Below, in pieces: positions 53,341-64,000 of a DNA stretch of 64,000 nucleotides. Position 1 is the first letter of the stretch. Every line of letters starts with the position of its first letter. Source of the DNA: Pseudovirgaria hyperparasitica (taxonomy: Eukaryota > Ascomycota > Dothideomycetes > Acrospermales > Acrospermaceae). Location: contig NW_022985551.1 of the NCBI RefSeq assembly GCF_010093815.1, positions 1,661,311 to 1,725,310 of the forward strand, in the 5' to 3' direction. The notes under the pieces are model-generated. The model made no database searches and was not told where the DNA came from. It was given only the letters and a program-made list of their open reading frames with translations. The position numbers and the translations under genes were made by a program.

Positions 53341-54179
53341 CGATAGTGACGTGCACGGGCCAATATCGCTTTCCTCTCCTCATGGCAGAGGGAGAAGCTC
53401 TCGGCAGTCCAGACTTGAAATTCCTCCGGTCAGCCACCACCAGAAATGTAAAACGTCCTCGGCTGCGTCTGGCCAATGAATGAATATACATATAATGTTA
53501 CTATCAACATATGAATGAACATGTACATATCCATAGCATTGATACGAGCCTGAGCCTGCCTGCAAGCCGGGCCAGGTAAGAAGTAATAATAGATTCAAAC
53601 AATATATCTTGCAGTTGCAATTCAATATCGCCTCCAGCTCCCTCGCACGAGCTTATGTTCCCCCCCAAGAGTCTGCGATGCGCGAGCTGAGCCACGCATA
53701 GACTTGGCACGCTTGTTCTTCTTGATTGGATGTGAAACACCCGGGGATCTCCAGGTGGTCCCCCTGTCTACTGAAGCCCAGGGCCCCCCTCCTTGTATCG
53801 GAGATCAATGCTGTGGACTAGTGCCATCGGTCCCTTCAAAGTATCAAAATTCTTACCTGGTCGCCAAATTGCACGTGCAAATGTGCGATTTCACCATGCT
53901 GCTTGCACGCGCTCCTTCATGTCACGCCGTGTTCATGGTAGCGATCTGCATTGTAATGACAAGCATAACCGTGCATGTAGCCGTCCATCGTTCGGTGTGG
54001 CCGTTGGGCCGCTTGCCGCTGCCGACTACCGGCGAGTAAGCAAGCATGAACTGGTACCGGTAGACTGACCGAGCTATGGACATCGTGTTAGTGATACGGA
54101 GAATTAAGCTTGAGGATAACAATGTGTCATGTATGATGAATTACTAATATTGTACGCCAATGTATGCGATGTGTCTGGT
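53039..54179. other. 1.14 kb intergenic stretch with a hexamer microsatellite
   Basis: Upstream region of the type II protein and 3' side of the acyltransferase gene. It contains a (GACAGC)n array of about six units at 53310-53346. No gene supported. Confidence 0.5.
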
Positions 54180-55859
54180 TTATGCCGCAAACTGTCCTTT
54201 TTCTAGGCTCAATGGTGTACCCACACCCAGCCCCCTAGGTGTGCTAGACACTAACGGTGATGATGACGGTTGAAGTTTGCGCCAAAGGTTGCCAGCAGCC
54301 CGTACGCAAGGCTCATCAATGAGCTTCGTCATCACATCACCCAGCCACAGCGTGAGCGGTAGTGTGATGATGTTGACCAGCAGGAAGTTGGACTCTAGTC
54401 CGAGAGGTCCGATGTGCGGTATGGGAAATGCATTTGGCCATCCGGGAAACTCAGTCTCGTCCAGACCTTCTCTGACAAGTCCGACGGCAGAGTATAGTCG
54501 TCCACCGACGAGCCACAGTACAGGACCGTGGGCGAGGTAGAAGCAGTACGAGATGCGGCCCATGAATTGGCAGAAGCGCGATTCGAAGAATGCCTTGAGG
54601 AAGTGTATCCGTGGAATTACGGCGACGATAGGGACTGCGCCGAAGAAGAGGTAGAACCACTTGGGTGCGAAGACGGCCTGTGGTTTGAGGAATGACAGCC
54701 AGTACCAGCCCGGCGTCACTCTGATATCCTCAAGCTCATTGCTCTGCGAGGGAACACCAGCGAAAAACATGCCAATCATGAACAGACTGTACCAGATCAT
54801 CTCTTGGTATGGCGCCAGATTGACAATCCATCGCGGTAGGTTACCCAGCTTGGCAAGCACGTCCAAATCCGCCAGAATCATGCCGGCGACAAAGTAAGCC
54901 ACAAACCAGCCATCAACAATCCACATGAAGTACCAGAGTAAGGCGAGTTCGGCGTAGAGTCGGGCGTTGCGCGAGAATCGTGCGAAGGATAGACAGGCGA
55001 GGTAAACAACGAGCGAGCCTCGAAGTTCGCATGGTATCGTCCAGATGTGGTCGTTGAGGTAGAAGTAATCTTTCCCGCCCATGTTGAAGACGAATGAGTA
55101 GTTTTTGAGTTCCACATACCAATCCCAGACCTCACCCAGCCACGTCGTGTTCATCTGATGAGGTCCTTTCAGATCCGTCAGGTGGAGAAATGTTGCGTAC
55201 AAGAACGTTACGATAGCGATTGGAACCCATAACCTGAACCATCTTCTGAATATGGCCGATGCCAAATTGTCACCGAGCTTGCCGTATTCCCCATTGTTTA
55301 TCATCGTGAGTGGTTTGAGGGTAAGGACGTATCCTGAGATGACGAAAAAGCAGCCAACGGCAATGTGGCCACCAGTGAAAAAGTTGCGGATGAATGGCAG
55401 ACAGGCAAAGTAGAAGTTGCCATGATGGCCGAAGCCATTTTCCAGGATGCGATCGGCGTGATTGAGCGCGCTGTGTGCCCAAAGTTCGTGGTGTAGGATG
55501 TAGACTAAGAATGCTGCAAAGCCTCTCAAACCGTCTAGATATGCAGTTTCTCGTAATTTGGTGTTTGAGCGTTCATTCTTCAAGCCTGCAAACGACGGTC
55601 GCGTCGCCTTCACGACTTGCCAGAACAGACTCTTTGCGCGCAATCGAGGAGAGGATGGAGGATCTGAGGCGGGCTTCCAGGTTTGAGGATGGTCTAAGAG
55701 ACCTTCTTGAACGACAGGCATGATGGCAGCGAGTGTGGGCTGCTGGATGGCGGGTACGCCGGACTCGATGTCGATATCCTTGAAGAGTTCACCAATGTAG
55801 ATGTCGGCAGACTTTGTTCGACGATCGGGAGGATTGCGCGGTGGCATGGGGTCGTCCAC
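54180..55859 (-). CDS. acyltransferase-3 family membrane protein
   Basis: A single-exon frame of 559 residues. After a cytosolic N-terminus (about 105 residues) the signature YLDGLRGFAAFLVYILHHEL begins the first membrane helix; the paired His of HHEL is the usual catalytic spot. Next comes GGHIAVGCFFVISGYVLTLK, typical of the family, then FRRWFRLWVPIAIVTFLYAT, HIWTIPCELRGSLVVYLACL, and several further helices to residue about 520. About ten membrane segments in all. Family members move acyl groups from acyl-CoA to sugars, lipids or secondary metabolites in the ER or plasma membrane. Many lone fungal members have no known substrate. The cytosolic tail is Ser/Pro-rich. Confidence 0.83.
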   Translation of the reverse strand: MDDPMPPRNPPDRRTKSADIYIGELFKDIDIESGVPAIQQPTLAAIMPVVQEGLLDHPQTWKPASDPPSSPRLRAKSLFWQVVKATRPSFAGLKNERSNTKLRETAYLDGLRGFAAFLVYILHHELWAHSALNHADRILENGFGHHGNFYFACLPFIRNFFTGGHIAVGCFFVISGYVLTLKPLTMINNGEYGKLGDNLASAIFRRWFRLWVPIAIVTFLYATFLHLTDLKGPHQMNTTWLGEVWDWYVELKNYSFVFNMGGKDYFYLNDHIWTIPCELRGSLVVYLACLSFARFSRNARLYAELALLWYFMWIVDGWFVAYFVAGMILADLDVLAKLGNLPRWIVNLAPYQEMIWYSLFMIGMFFAGVPSQSNELEDIRVTPGWYWLSFLKPQAVFAPKWFYLFFGAVPIVAVIPRIHFLKAFFESRFCQFMGRISYCFYLAHGPVLWLVGGRLYSAVGLVREGLDETEFPGWPNAFPIPHIGPLGLESNFLLVNIITLPLTLWLGDVMTKLIDEPCVRAAGNLWRKLQPSSSPLVSSTPRGLGVGTPLSLEKGQFAA

Positions 55860-58850
55860 GATTAGAGACGATGACGGGGCGTGTCGAGCTCACGTTGGAG
55901 CAGCGACGATAGTTGAAAAAGAGAGTCTGGAGAGGTTGAAGCGCCGCTAGCAATGAAGCTACTGGCCGCGCACGACATCAACCAGTGGCTTGTTCGGGCT
56001 GGTGGACGGCGGACAAGGATGCAGGCGGGCACTGCCAGGGAATACGCGCTTGGCGATTCGATGACAGGAGATGTTGGTGCACGCGTCTCACTCTCGTTCC
56101 GAAGCTGTGAACAGGGAGGGAGACAGTGGCGTGAGACTGCTGCTACATTATTTACAATGATTACCGTCACCCTGGGCACACTGCGGCATCAAAAGTGGGA
56201 GCAAAGGAACCGATATATCCAGTAATATTAGGTCATGATGATTTTGCGCTTTAGCTAAGCTTATATTACCAACAGCACTTCCTGAAAAGTCTCAAGATCC
56301 TTATGCAAGATCAAGGCTAGTCCCATAATAGATGAAAGTTGTGATTATGGGGGAGACTTCGGTTGTTGATAACCGCTTATGTAGCCCTCGTAAAGTATCA
56401 TCTGTGTAAAGAAAAGCTGTAAGACAAGCTGGATCTAGCTATCTCATAGGCTGGCACCCCCGCCCAAACGCAGTGACCAGCCGAGGCGAATACGGTGCGA
56501 GAAGATCAAGGCTCCGAGGTATTAGGAAGAGCCTAAGAGGTAAGGAGAAGAGGTGCGATTATGTAACGTGGTACATGTTTCTCAGTATACTTATACGCTA
56601 CATAATTAGTACCCACGTACCTACTACAGTTTAGTACAGCAGAGTCGGATGCGGCAAGCTGCAGCGATGTCTGCACCTGGTGACATATTCAGACAGAGCT
56701 CTCTCTTTAGACTTCTCTTCTTGCAGCTTCCGGGCGCTTTAGGTTTCAATACGAGGAAACGAGTCGGGCAATTTGAGTGCACACTGCATCTCTAGTAGGT
56801 ACAGTAGCTGTGGATGATTTGGCGGATAAGGCGGGAAAAAGTGGTGCCTTACCAGCGCTGTCTCTCATCGACGCCCCTCCGGGAGATAATTCATCAAATC
56901 GTTCGCACTTAGGAACGGGTTTCAAAAGCCCCTGTTCACTGTTACTTGTCACTAATCATTACGGTCACTAATTGATACTGACATTGGTTGGAAAGTCAAG
57001 ACTCAGGAGAAGCTGGAGAGCGGCCCGTCGAGCGTTAGCCTTTTTGACTAACCCCCTGCCCCACGCCCCTCGCCGTCGCCGTCGCCGGTGCACACACACT
57101 CCTTTGATCAGAATCTGAAACTCATTCGTATTGAGCAGTGAGCACCAGGGTCTGTCCGTACTCTGGTCTCTCACATGTCTCTCCAGACCCTTCAGCTCGT
57201 CTCAAGCTTGACCAAGGATCAAACAATCGAGCATGGGCCTCGCTGATCACAGATGGAATGCCATCGTCTCCCCTTAATAACGACGATATGAAGGAGTTGA
57301 GAGAGATAGCTATCCGACTAGAAGCAGACCGTGGCCGCAGAATTTGCAGGTGCTAGAGCGGAAGGAGCGGCAACTGTGCATTAGCTCTGCGGCGGCATGA
57401 ATCTATCTCAGCGGAAGAATAAGCTAAGGTTAGAAGGCATCACAATAACTATGACCTGGACCTGGCTAGGTATAGTAGTACATGGTAGATCTGGAGGCAA
57501 TAATGATGATATCGTGGGCATTATGCATTAGGTGAGGTTAAGTCTGCTGGAGCCTGGGCTACACTCGATCTCGCGCGGTAGGTAATTAGCTTGCACTCTT
57601 CGGTCGAGTTTCAGCTTTCATCACGCTCTCCACCACTACCACTGTTGCTGAGTGCCGTTGTTCATTCTGGTCCGTTCAATCATCGAGGAGCTGTCTGTTA
57701 GCCATTTCCGGTGCCAGGTCTCAGAGTGTGTCGGTCTGCTGTAACGGCCATTCAAACCTACACATCCATCCACCACGAGGCATCCAGCAACACAAAAAAC
57801 TGTGCGTGGAAGGTTCCGCCGAAATGGAGTGGCTTGGCAGCTCATTGTCGAAAGAAGCGTTAGGAGATAATCTCTGGCGCCTGGATCGCGAGATTGGACG
57901 TGCAGGTAGTGATGCAGGTCGGCCAGGGGGGCATGAGGGATAGGGGGCATTGGGCATAGCATGGGGCATAGTATGGAGCATGGAGCATGGAGCATGGGGC
58001 ACGCCGGACTCACGACTACGCAACCCCCCAGACTGCCGGCGCGTCTATTGGCCGACAGCGATGGCTTTTCCCATGAGGCTGTCTGGTGCTGGTGCTCGCT
58101 CTGTAATTAGTTAATTAGTGTATGGGATGTCTGTAGTGATTTCTACGTGGCTGCAGCCAGTCTCTCCTCAACGGGATGATGGAGCGAAGGGCTTGCTGCA
58201 TGGCATGTACATATGTCATGTCTGTCTTGAGCCAAGCCGAATGACATTTCACACAAGTCAATCAACCTTGAACAAGCAGCACGGGTGGCTGGCAGAGGCG
58301 CATGCTTCGTCATTTTCGCCATCCTCACTTTTTCTCACCTCGGCACTGCGACAAAAAGCGACATTGGCGTTACAAAGCTAAGACTTTTAGTCTCCTGGGG
58401 CTCCCTGCCATCTTCTCTACCACGCTTTCCCCCGCCAGCCTTCTCCATGACACTCACCGCCCCCCCCCCTCCCCCCCCTTCCATTCTCCTCCCCCTTGTC
58501 TTCTACGCCCGTACCTTTGGCGCAGTACAGCAAGCTGCACCCAGTAGTTCCAAACCTCCCCCATTCAGGTCCGTGCACAGCTCTTCTACACGCGCCCACA
58601 AATCACTTTCCGCCATCACCCAACTATCATCTAAATTACGACCTCTACTACTACTACTACTACTACTACTACTCTTCTTCTCCTCCTCGCTAATAACATA
58701 TCTCTCCTAATTGCCCCCCAGTCCCTCGTTTCACATCCACCTACCATTGTCATCTCATCCATTGTTATCGCGCCCTGTCCCCCCGCTGTCGTCTACGTTC
58801 CTCAAATGTCGACGTGAGCCTCACCCTCACGAGTCCTACTGCTACCCTTT
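55860..58850. other. 3 kb divergent intergenic stretch with minisatellites
   Basis: It lies between two outward-facing genes (acyltransferase and GT32). No gene supported; the few open frames (for example 56746-57356) lack family signal. Repeats: a GGGGCATA/GGAGCAT array at 57926-58000, a C-run at 58458-58478, a (CTA)n microsatellite at 58644-58673, and CGTCGCC units near 57070-57085. The 400 bases before 58851 are strongly pyrimidine-rich, as expected for the 5' UTR of the mannosyltransferase gene. Confidence 0.5.
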
Positions 58851-60284
58851 ATGCGATCTCGACCACGCGGCTTGACCATAGACACAAAGATGCTGCTGAA
58901 CTCGCCGACGGCGACAAAATTCGGTGGCGCCTTCCCCAAACAGATCCAACGTGCTTTACCTGTCGGCATCGCCGTCGTCGTCCTCTTCTTCATCCTCTCC
59001 TCCGCTGGCTTCCGTGGCGTCTCGCTAGAGAACTCGTTGGAGGAAAACTCCCACATCAGCAAAGGCTTTCCCCGCAAAATATGGCAGACATGGAAAGCTG
59101 ACGCTCTCAACCTGGAAGAACGAGATCTGGGGCGCGCACGAACATGGACCACAAAAAACCCCAGCTATCGGTACGAGCTTCTTACTGACGACACCGACAT
59201 GTACTATGTCGAGACTCACTTCGGCCCGGAAGGCTTCAATCGACCCGATATCGTGCACATGTACCGTTCCATTACTGCCAGAATCATCAAGGCCGATCTG
59301 TTGCGCTATCTCATCATGTACGCTGAAGGTGGTGTGTACACCGATATCGATGTCGAAGCTATCCGTCCACTCGAGCGATTCATCCCCGAACGATACAATG
59401 TCGAAGATGTTGATATGATTGTCGGTGTAGAAATTGACCAACCTGAGTTCCGCCAACATCCCATTCTCGGACAGAAATGCCAGTCGTTCTGCCAATGGAC
59501 TTTTGTCTGCAAGCCGCGTCTGCCCGTCATGATGAAACTCGTCGAGCACATCATGAAGTGGCTCAACGAGCTGTCAAGGAAGCAGAACAAGTCGATTGGC
59601 GAACTTGAACTTGACTTTGACGAAGTCATCACAGGAACTGGGCCGTCTGCCTTCACAGATGCCATCATTGCTGAGATGACCAGAAAAGAGGGCAAGGTTG
59701 TTGGCTGGGATCAGTTTCACGGCATGTCCGAGTCAAAGCTCGTTGGAGGAGTTCTGGTTCTCACTGTGGAGGCTTTCGCTGCAGGCCAAGGTCACTCCGA
59801 CTCGGGCAATCACGACTCTCGCTCTGCATTGGTGAAGCATCGATTCCATGCGTCAGGGTGGCCAACTACCCACCCTCGTTACTTGCATCCCGTCTACGGC
59901 GAGGTGGAGCACTGCAACTGGAACGCCGATTGCGTCAAAGCGTGGGATGAGGGCACAAAGAACTTTGAGAGCCTCCCTCAAGAAGAGAAGGACAAACTGA
60001 TTGCTGAGAAGAAGATCAAAGATGAGGAGGATGAGAAGAAACGCATCAAGGAAGAAGAATTGAGCTACGCTGCAAACGCAGTCTTGGGCCTCATCGGTGC
60101 TGGGCAGGTTCCCTTGACACCGGACAGTGTTTCGAGCCCAGCAGATGCTCCCGCCCCCGAACAGGGACCGCCCGCAGCATTTCCACCAAGCGATCCACCA
60201 GCCGCATTTCCACCTCCTCAAGAACAGCCAGCGTTCCCGGCGCCTGACGCAAGCCATCAGGAAGCGAAACTACGGAAGATATAG
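58851..60284 (+). CDS. GT32 alpha-1,6-mannosyltransferase, Och1/Hoc1-like
   Basis: A single-exon frame of 477 residues. One N-terminal membrane helix (ALPVGIAVVVLFFILSSAGF, about 35-54) marks a type II Golgi enzyme. The GT32 domain starts FPRKIWQTWKADALN; the donor-site DXD is D165-I-D167 in MYAEGGVYTDIDVEAIRPL. Later blocks are CQWTFVCKPRLPVM, ITGTGPSAFTDAI and HASGWPTTHPRYLHPVYGEV. The C-terminus is a charged helix then a Pro-rich tail. Och1 starts the outer mannan chain on N-glycans, and Hoc1 works in the mannan polymerase complexes; I cannot decide between them. Met at 58890 (residue 14) is an equally good start. Confidence 0.85.
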   Translation: MRSRPRGLTIDTKMLLNSPTATKFGGAFPKQIQRALPVGIAVVVLFFILSSAGFRGVSLENSLEENSHISKGFPRKIWQTWKADALNLEERDLGRARTWTTKNPSYRYELLTDDTDMYYVETHFGPEGFNRPDIVHMYRSITARIIKADLLRYLIMYAEGGVYTDIDVEAIRPLERFIPERYNVEDVDMIVGVEIDQPEFRQHPILGQKCQSFCQWTFVCKPRLPVMMKLVEHIMKWLNELSRKQNKSIGELELDFDEVITGTGPSAFTDAIIAEMTRKEGKVVGWDQFHGMSESKLVGGVLVLTVEAFAAGQGHSDSGNHDSRSALVKHRFHASGWPTTHPRYLHPVYGEVEHCNWNADCVKAWDEGTKNFESLPQEEKDKLIAEKKIKDEEDEKKRIKEEELSYAANAVLGLIGAGQVPLTPDSVSSPADAPAPEQGPPAAFPPSDPPAAFPPPQEQPAFPAPDASHQEAKLRKI

Positions 60285-63200
60285 TCGCACATTAGATGGG
60301 ACTCTCGACGCATTTACAATTCCAGCGATTTCCAACGTTTTCTGACGGCTCTATGGTCTTTTATCATTTTGGTGGTTGGTGTTTCTGGTGTTGAGCGGAA
60401 TTGGGTATATCCAGCCGGTTGGCTTGTTCACTATCTAGAGGGCGGTGCATTATCATAATAGACGTTGTATATACGAACACGATAGCATACGACATGCAGC
60501 AGCACAAATGACAAGGCACATATTCTAACGTGTTTACCTTTTTCAATGCGAGATATAGGTGTGTGTGTGCGGGTTGGGGAGGAGGAAGCTGACGTGTGTG
60601 CTTAGATTCTAGGTTATAACTTTTGTCCCTCCTTCCAAGTCTGTATGTATACCCCTTTTATCTAATACCTGACCTCCCATGATCATCTAAAATCTCTCAA
60701 AACTGAAATTCCGGAAACGAGTTGTATCAAAGCAATCTGAACCTCTCCCCAGACGTTCATGCATCATAAGCACGTTGGACAACCGCCAACGGATGTTCCA
60801 GATCCGCGATTGATCATTGTCCCGGCGCGTGTGTGTGTGTATGTGTGTATGTGTGTGTGTGGCCACGTGCTGCTTCACGCTCTACCTTGGCTCCTCCTGC
60901 CTGGTATCAGATCGGATGGTATATCTGCATGGGCACGCTATTTATCTGTCTATCCATCCATCCATCTAATCAAGTAATTCCTCTCCATAGAATAGATTAG
61001 AAGAGAATACTCCGGAGAATAATTACAGTTCACCTGGGGCGTAGGGAGGGGCAGGTGGTCACGCAAGGCAAGGTGGCGAGGCCTCGCTTGAGCCGCCGAT
61101 TCAATGCTCGGAGTATTCATTAGTTGTCTCCGTGCGTGTGAATACTGCCGGTGTTCTAGGTCTCTTCTGGGTTTGCTAGGCAGGTTGTCTTGAGCACGTG
61201 GGATGTGTGATGTGTGATATGTGCTATGTATGTAGTTTGTGTGTAGTTTGTGTGCTATGTACCGCTATATAACAGCGGGGAGAAAAAGCATCGATGGTCT
61301 TCTTGCTTGCATGTATGTATGTATGCATATAGTGGGCTGGCTGTCATGTCAAAAGTGTCAAGTAACGGTCGGGCCGGACGCACGCACGCACGCACGCATT
61401 CATTCATGCACGCATGGACGTACGCGTGGTTGGAATCTTAGCTTTGGATTACGTGTACATACGTGGACATATGTATGTACTTGTGATTGAAGCTGGCGTG
61501 TTGGTCTGACGGATGGATGAATGTTTCTGGACTTTGGAGTGTTCTTTGTCCATGCATTCATTCATTGGTATTGTAGCTGCTACTTGTCTACTTGTCTACG
61601 TAGTCTATCCAGTCTGTCCAGTCCGTAGCTAGTCGCCCACTCACTCACCCACTCACTCACTCACGCACCCAAGTCAGGCGTTTCAAATTTACGAATAAAA
61701 ATTTTCTCTTGGGGAGGTTGATAGAAGGAAAAAAAGAAGAAAAAAAGGCACCGAGATTTTCGGTGGACCCTTTTTTTCTAAAACTGACTGATTGATTGAT
61801 TGATTGGTTGATTGAGGGCAGGGATCAGGGATATTGTGAGTGGTGCTTAGGGTGTTTCTGCTATTAGGGAGGTGAGATGAGATGGGGTTGAGATGGTTTG
61901 AGAGTGCTTGATATTAGGTGGATGGATGGATGGATGGGCTTGGACGTGACATGTGATGATGGATGTCGGTCTGGCTCCGATGTGCCTGCTGCGCCTCATA
62001 TTACATGGAATACAAACTCGAAGCAAGCGTCCAAGGTACCCGTGCCGTCCGTCCACTGCGTCCTACAAGCTATCGTCGTCGCACCCGATCTAGATGCCTC
62101 AGGCCTCCTATAACACACCCACCCATAACCATATCCACATCTCATCCCGACAACCCGTCCCCATCAAGCCATGACTCTACGCGCCGTGGCACAACGCCAC
62201 CACCATCCATCCACTAACCCACCTTCCCCAGAATCTAAACACGCCTCATGCATGCGTGCGTGCATGCATGCATATATTTCCTTTTTAGACAACTTAAGCT
62301 ACGGTACAAGCATGTACAGTACATTATCACCGGAAAAACGCCCCCGAGAATGGAGAATGCCGAACATCTCCCCGATGCCCCCGATGGTGCAGTGTTATGC
62401 ATGCAATGCCATGCCATGCCCTGCCATGTCATGCAGCCCTGGGTAGTGTGCATGCCATAGGTAGTGTGCATGCAATAAGTGTAGATTGCATTGCATTGTA
62501 TGTGCATTTGCATGACTCGTGTGTTTGCTCCGGGTGCGGGGGGGGAATTCATGGCGGCGTTGTGTTTTTGTTTGTGAGTGTTATCGGCGGATTGACGAGC
62601 CTCGGTTCGGTGGCTATCCATGGGATATTGGCTGGACTGGAATGGGATGGAATGGGGTAGTACAGTATACACATATACATTTACACACAAGTATCCGCCG
62701 CACCTCACGAAGCCTCCTCGGAGCAGCAGTAGCAGTAACGACAACAAGTCCGAAACGCGGGGAATCACCTCAATCCATCCAACAATTCCACCCAATCAAT
62801 CCATCCAGCTAATTAATCCATAATCCCCGCGACACAAACACACAAACACTAACATACACCCATCCGAGGTTTCCAAATTCCACCTCCCTCCCTCTCTCTC
62901 CCTCCCCCGAAAGTCCAGACTCCCATCACACTACCCACCCACCATTCATCCTCCCGCAATCCACACAACCACCACCACCACAACAGCAGTAATTAGCCCC
63001 AGGCCCAGCCCAGCCCAGTCTAGCCGCTGCATCGATCGATCGATAGATCTATAGCACAAGATGTAGTAACACCACATAGTATAGAAAGTTATTTATATCT
63101 CCCTCCTCTCCCTCCCGTCCATGTCCCCCCAACATACGTCATGCCGTCACGTGGCGAGCTGTGTCGGGAGGCTTTATTCTGGATTTTTTCGATGGCGCGG

Positions 63201-64000
63201 ATGGGGTTTGCTCCGAGCGGGTGTTGGGTGGGTTGTTCTGGATTTGAGGTTGTGTTGAGGGTGCTAGGGAGAGGGAGAGGGAGGGGGAGGGGGAGGTATG
63301 TGATGTTTTGTGTTGTGCCGCGGTAGGGGGGGGTATTGGGTTTGAGAGAGAGAGGAGGTGGATGAGATGTATTGTAGGACGGACTGCTGTTTTCGTGATG
63401 TTATGTGGTGATTGGGTAGGGGGGGGGTTTGATATACTTCTTCTCCGGGTTCTTTTTTGTTTTCTGTTTTGTCCTCTTCTTTGTCCTATTCTATCTCTAT
63501 ATTCTTAAATCATATACCATCTATATAATATATGGAGTGTTCAATATGGTCTTCGATGCTTCGTGTAGTCTATGTAGTCATGTGTCTATATAGACTATGA
63601 TGTTATGTAACCATGTAGAGGGTATAGTAATGTATGTATATGGACCATTTAGTCATGTTACTACATAGATTAATTATAGTGCTTGGGATTGAATACGTAC
63701 CGCTTTTCGCTGGCTAAGTGCAGTTTCAATGAGTGTGAAATAGAACCTAGATATTACCGTATTTAGTTTCTCTTATACGCTAGTAGAGTATCATATACGG
63801 CGTCCTAGTAGTATTCTAGGGATAGCTTTAGTTTTAGCGCGGATTATACCTTATAGAAACTATATATGTTTAGAGGTTTGATGTGGTCTCCTATCAAACT
63901 CACTAGTTCTAAGATGGTATAGTATAGTATAAGTGTACATTACCATGAGTATCTAGTTTACCATGTATGTATATACACACACCTATACACATATAAGAAA
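60285..64000. other. 3.7 kb gene-free tail rich in simple repeats
   Basis: No gene supported. From 60.8 to 62.8 kb tetranucleotide and dinucleotide tracts follow each other: (TG)n at 60829-60862, ATCC near 60951-60966, ACGC at 61379-61398, ACTC at 61634-61670, TGAT at 61785-61816, GATG at 61918-61938, and TGCA/GCATGC words at 62247-62275 and 62396-62470. A G-rich tract is at 63267-63295. The last 500 bases are AT-rich and full of TA steps, with ATGTAGTCATGT-like words between 63560 and 63670; they look like decayed repeat DNA. Open frames here come from the repeats. Confidence 0.55.
63267..63295 (+). other. G-quadruplex-type tract
   Basis: Six runs of three to five G separated by one to three bases (GGGAGAGGGAGAGGGAGGGG and on). 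It meets the usual G3+ loop 1-7 rule. No adjacent gene is visible in the window. Confidence 0.6.

Noticed and set aside
61840-61860. CTTAGGGTGT, considered as telomere-type repeat near a chromosome end
   Set aside because: Only one TTAGGG unit; no array anywhere in the window.
62235-62795. 186-residue minus frame with Met/His/Cys-rich end
   Set aside because: Produced by the TGCA/GCATGC microsatellite; not protein-like.
1-64000. CRISPR arrays, rRNA genes, bacterial-type operons, secondary-metabolite cluster
   Set aside because: None seen: no regularly spaced direct repeats with unique spacers, no rRNA-like stretch, and no PKS/NRPS/terpene core gene. The lone acyltransferase-3 and oxygenase do not make a cluster.

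Overview
This is a window of fungal nuclear DNA, almost certainly from a filamentous ascomycete (Pezizomycotina, plausibly Dothideomycetes). The reasons are: dense protein genes on both strands; short introns (mostly 45-70 bases) with GTAAGT-type donors and CTAAC/CTGAC-type branch sites; typical Pezizomycotina families (a zuotin J-protein, a GRIP golgin beginning with the 9-base exon MFQ, a DUF7820-like membrane protein, a large 2OG-Fe(II) oxygenase, an Hsp70-like ATPase, a GT32 mannosyltransferase); and intergenic spaces full of micro- and minisatellites. No bacterial-style operon, CRISPR array or intact mobile element is visible. Splice sites were joined by eye from donor, acceptor, phase and conserved protein sequence.

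Layout. 0-6 kb: the end of a mitochondrial ribosomal protein bL9m gene, divergent from a Ubp16-type deubiquitinase; a tRNA-like Pol III relic; a protein-kinase-like gene. 6-10 kb: a gene graveyard on the minus strand, with the remains of a glycogen-targeting PP1 regulator (CBM21) and of a DUF1275 membrane protein among small unrecognised reading frames. The breaks in the DUF1275 copy look like RIP-type C-to-T changes. 10-16.7 kb: a six-exon 2OG-Fe(II) oxygenase and an Hsp70-like ATPase that carries a one-base frameshift. 16.7-18.7 kb: more fragments.

19-34 kb: an uncharacterised nuclear-type protein, a HAD hydrolase divergent from a TANGO2/NRDE protein, a Cys/His-rich protein with 28-residue repeats, a RING-CH E3 ligase with a His-Asp repeat divergent from a TFIIIC-like WD40 protein, and a DUF7820-like membrane protein. 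36-50 kb: a GRIP golgin divergent from zuotin, a universal stress protein, the Golgi pH regulator GPHR, a SET-domain methyltransferase and a disordered nuclear protein. 50-64 kb: AT-rich repeats with an LTR-like fragment, a type II membrane protein, an acyltransferase-3 protein, a GT32 mannosyltransferase and a 3.7 kb gene-free tail.

The genes do not form one pathway. Four products probably act in the Golgi or secretory route (golgin, GPHR, the type II protein, the GT32 enzyme), others in protein quality control (Ubp16, RING-CH, zuotin, Hsp70-like) and in Pol III transcription. Several lie head to head over short shared promoters. I did not find a clearly new multi-gene system. The most unusual items are the pseudogene island at 6-10 kb, the exact three-copy 105-base repeat next to an LTR-like piece at 50.2-50.7 kb, the long unassigned C-terminal region of the oxygenase, and the metal-binding-like repeat of the RING-CH protein.
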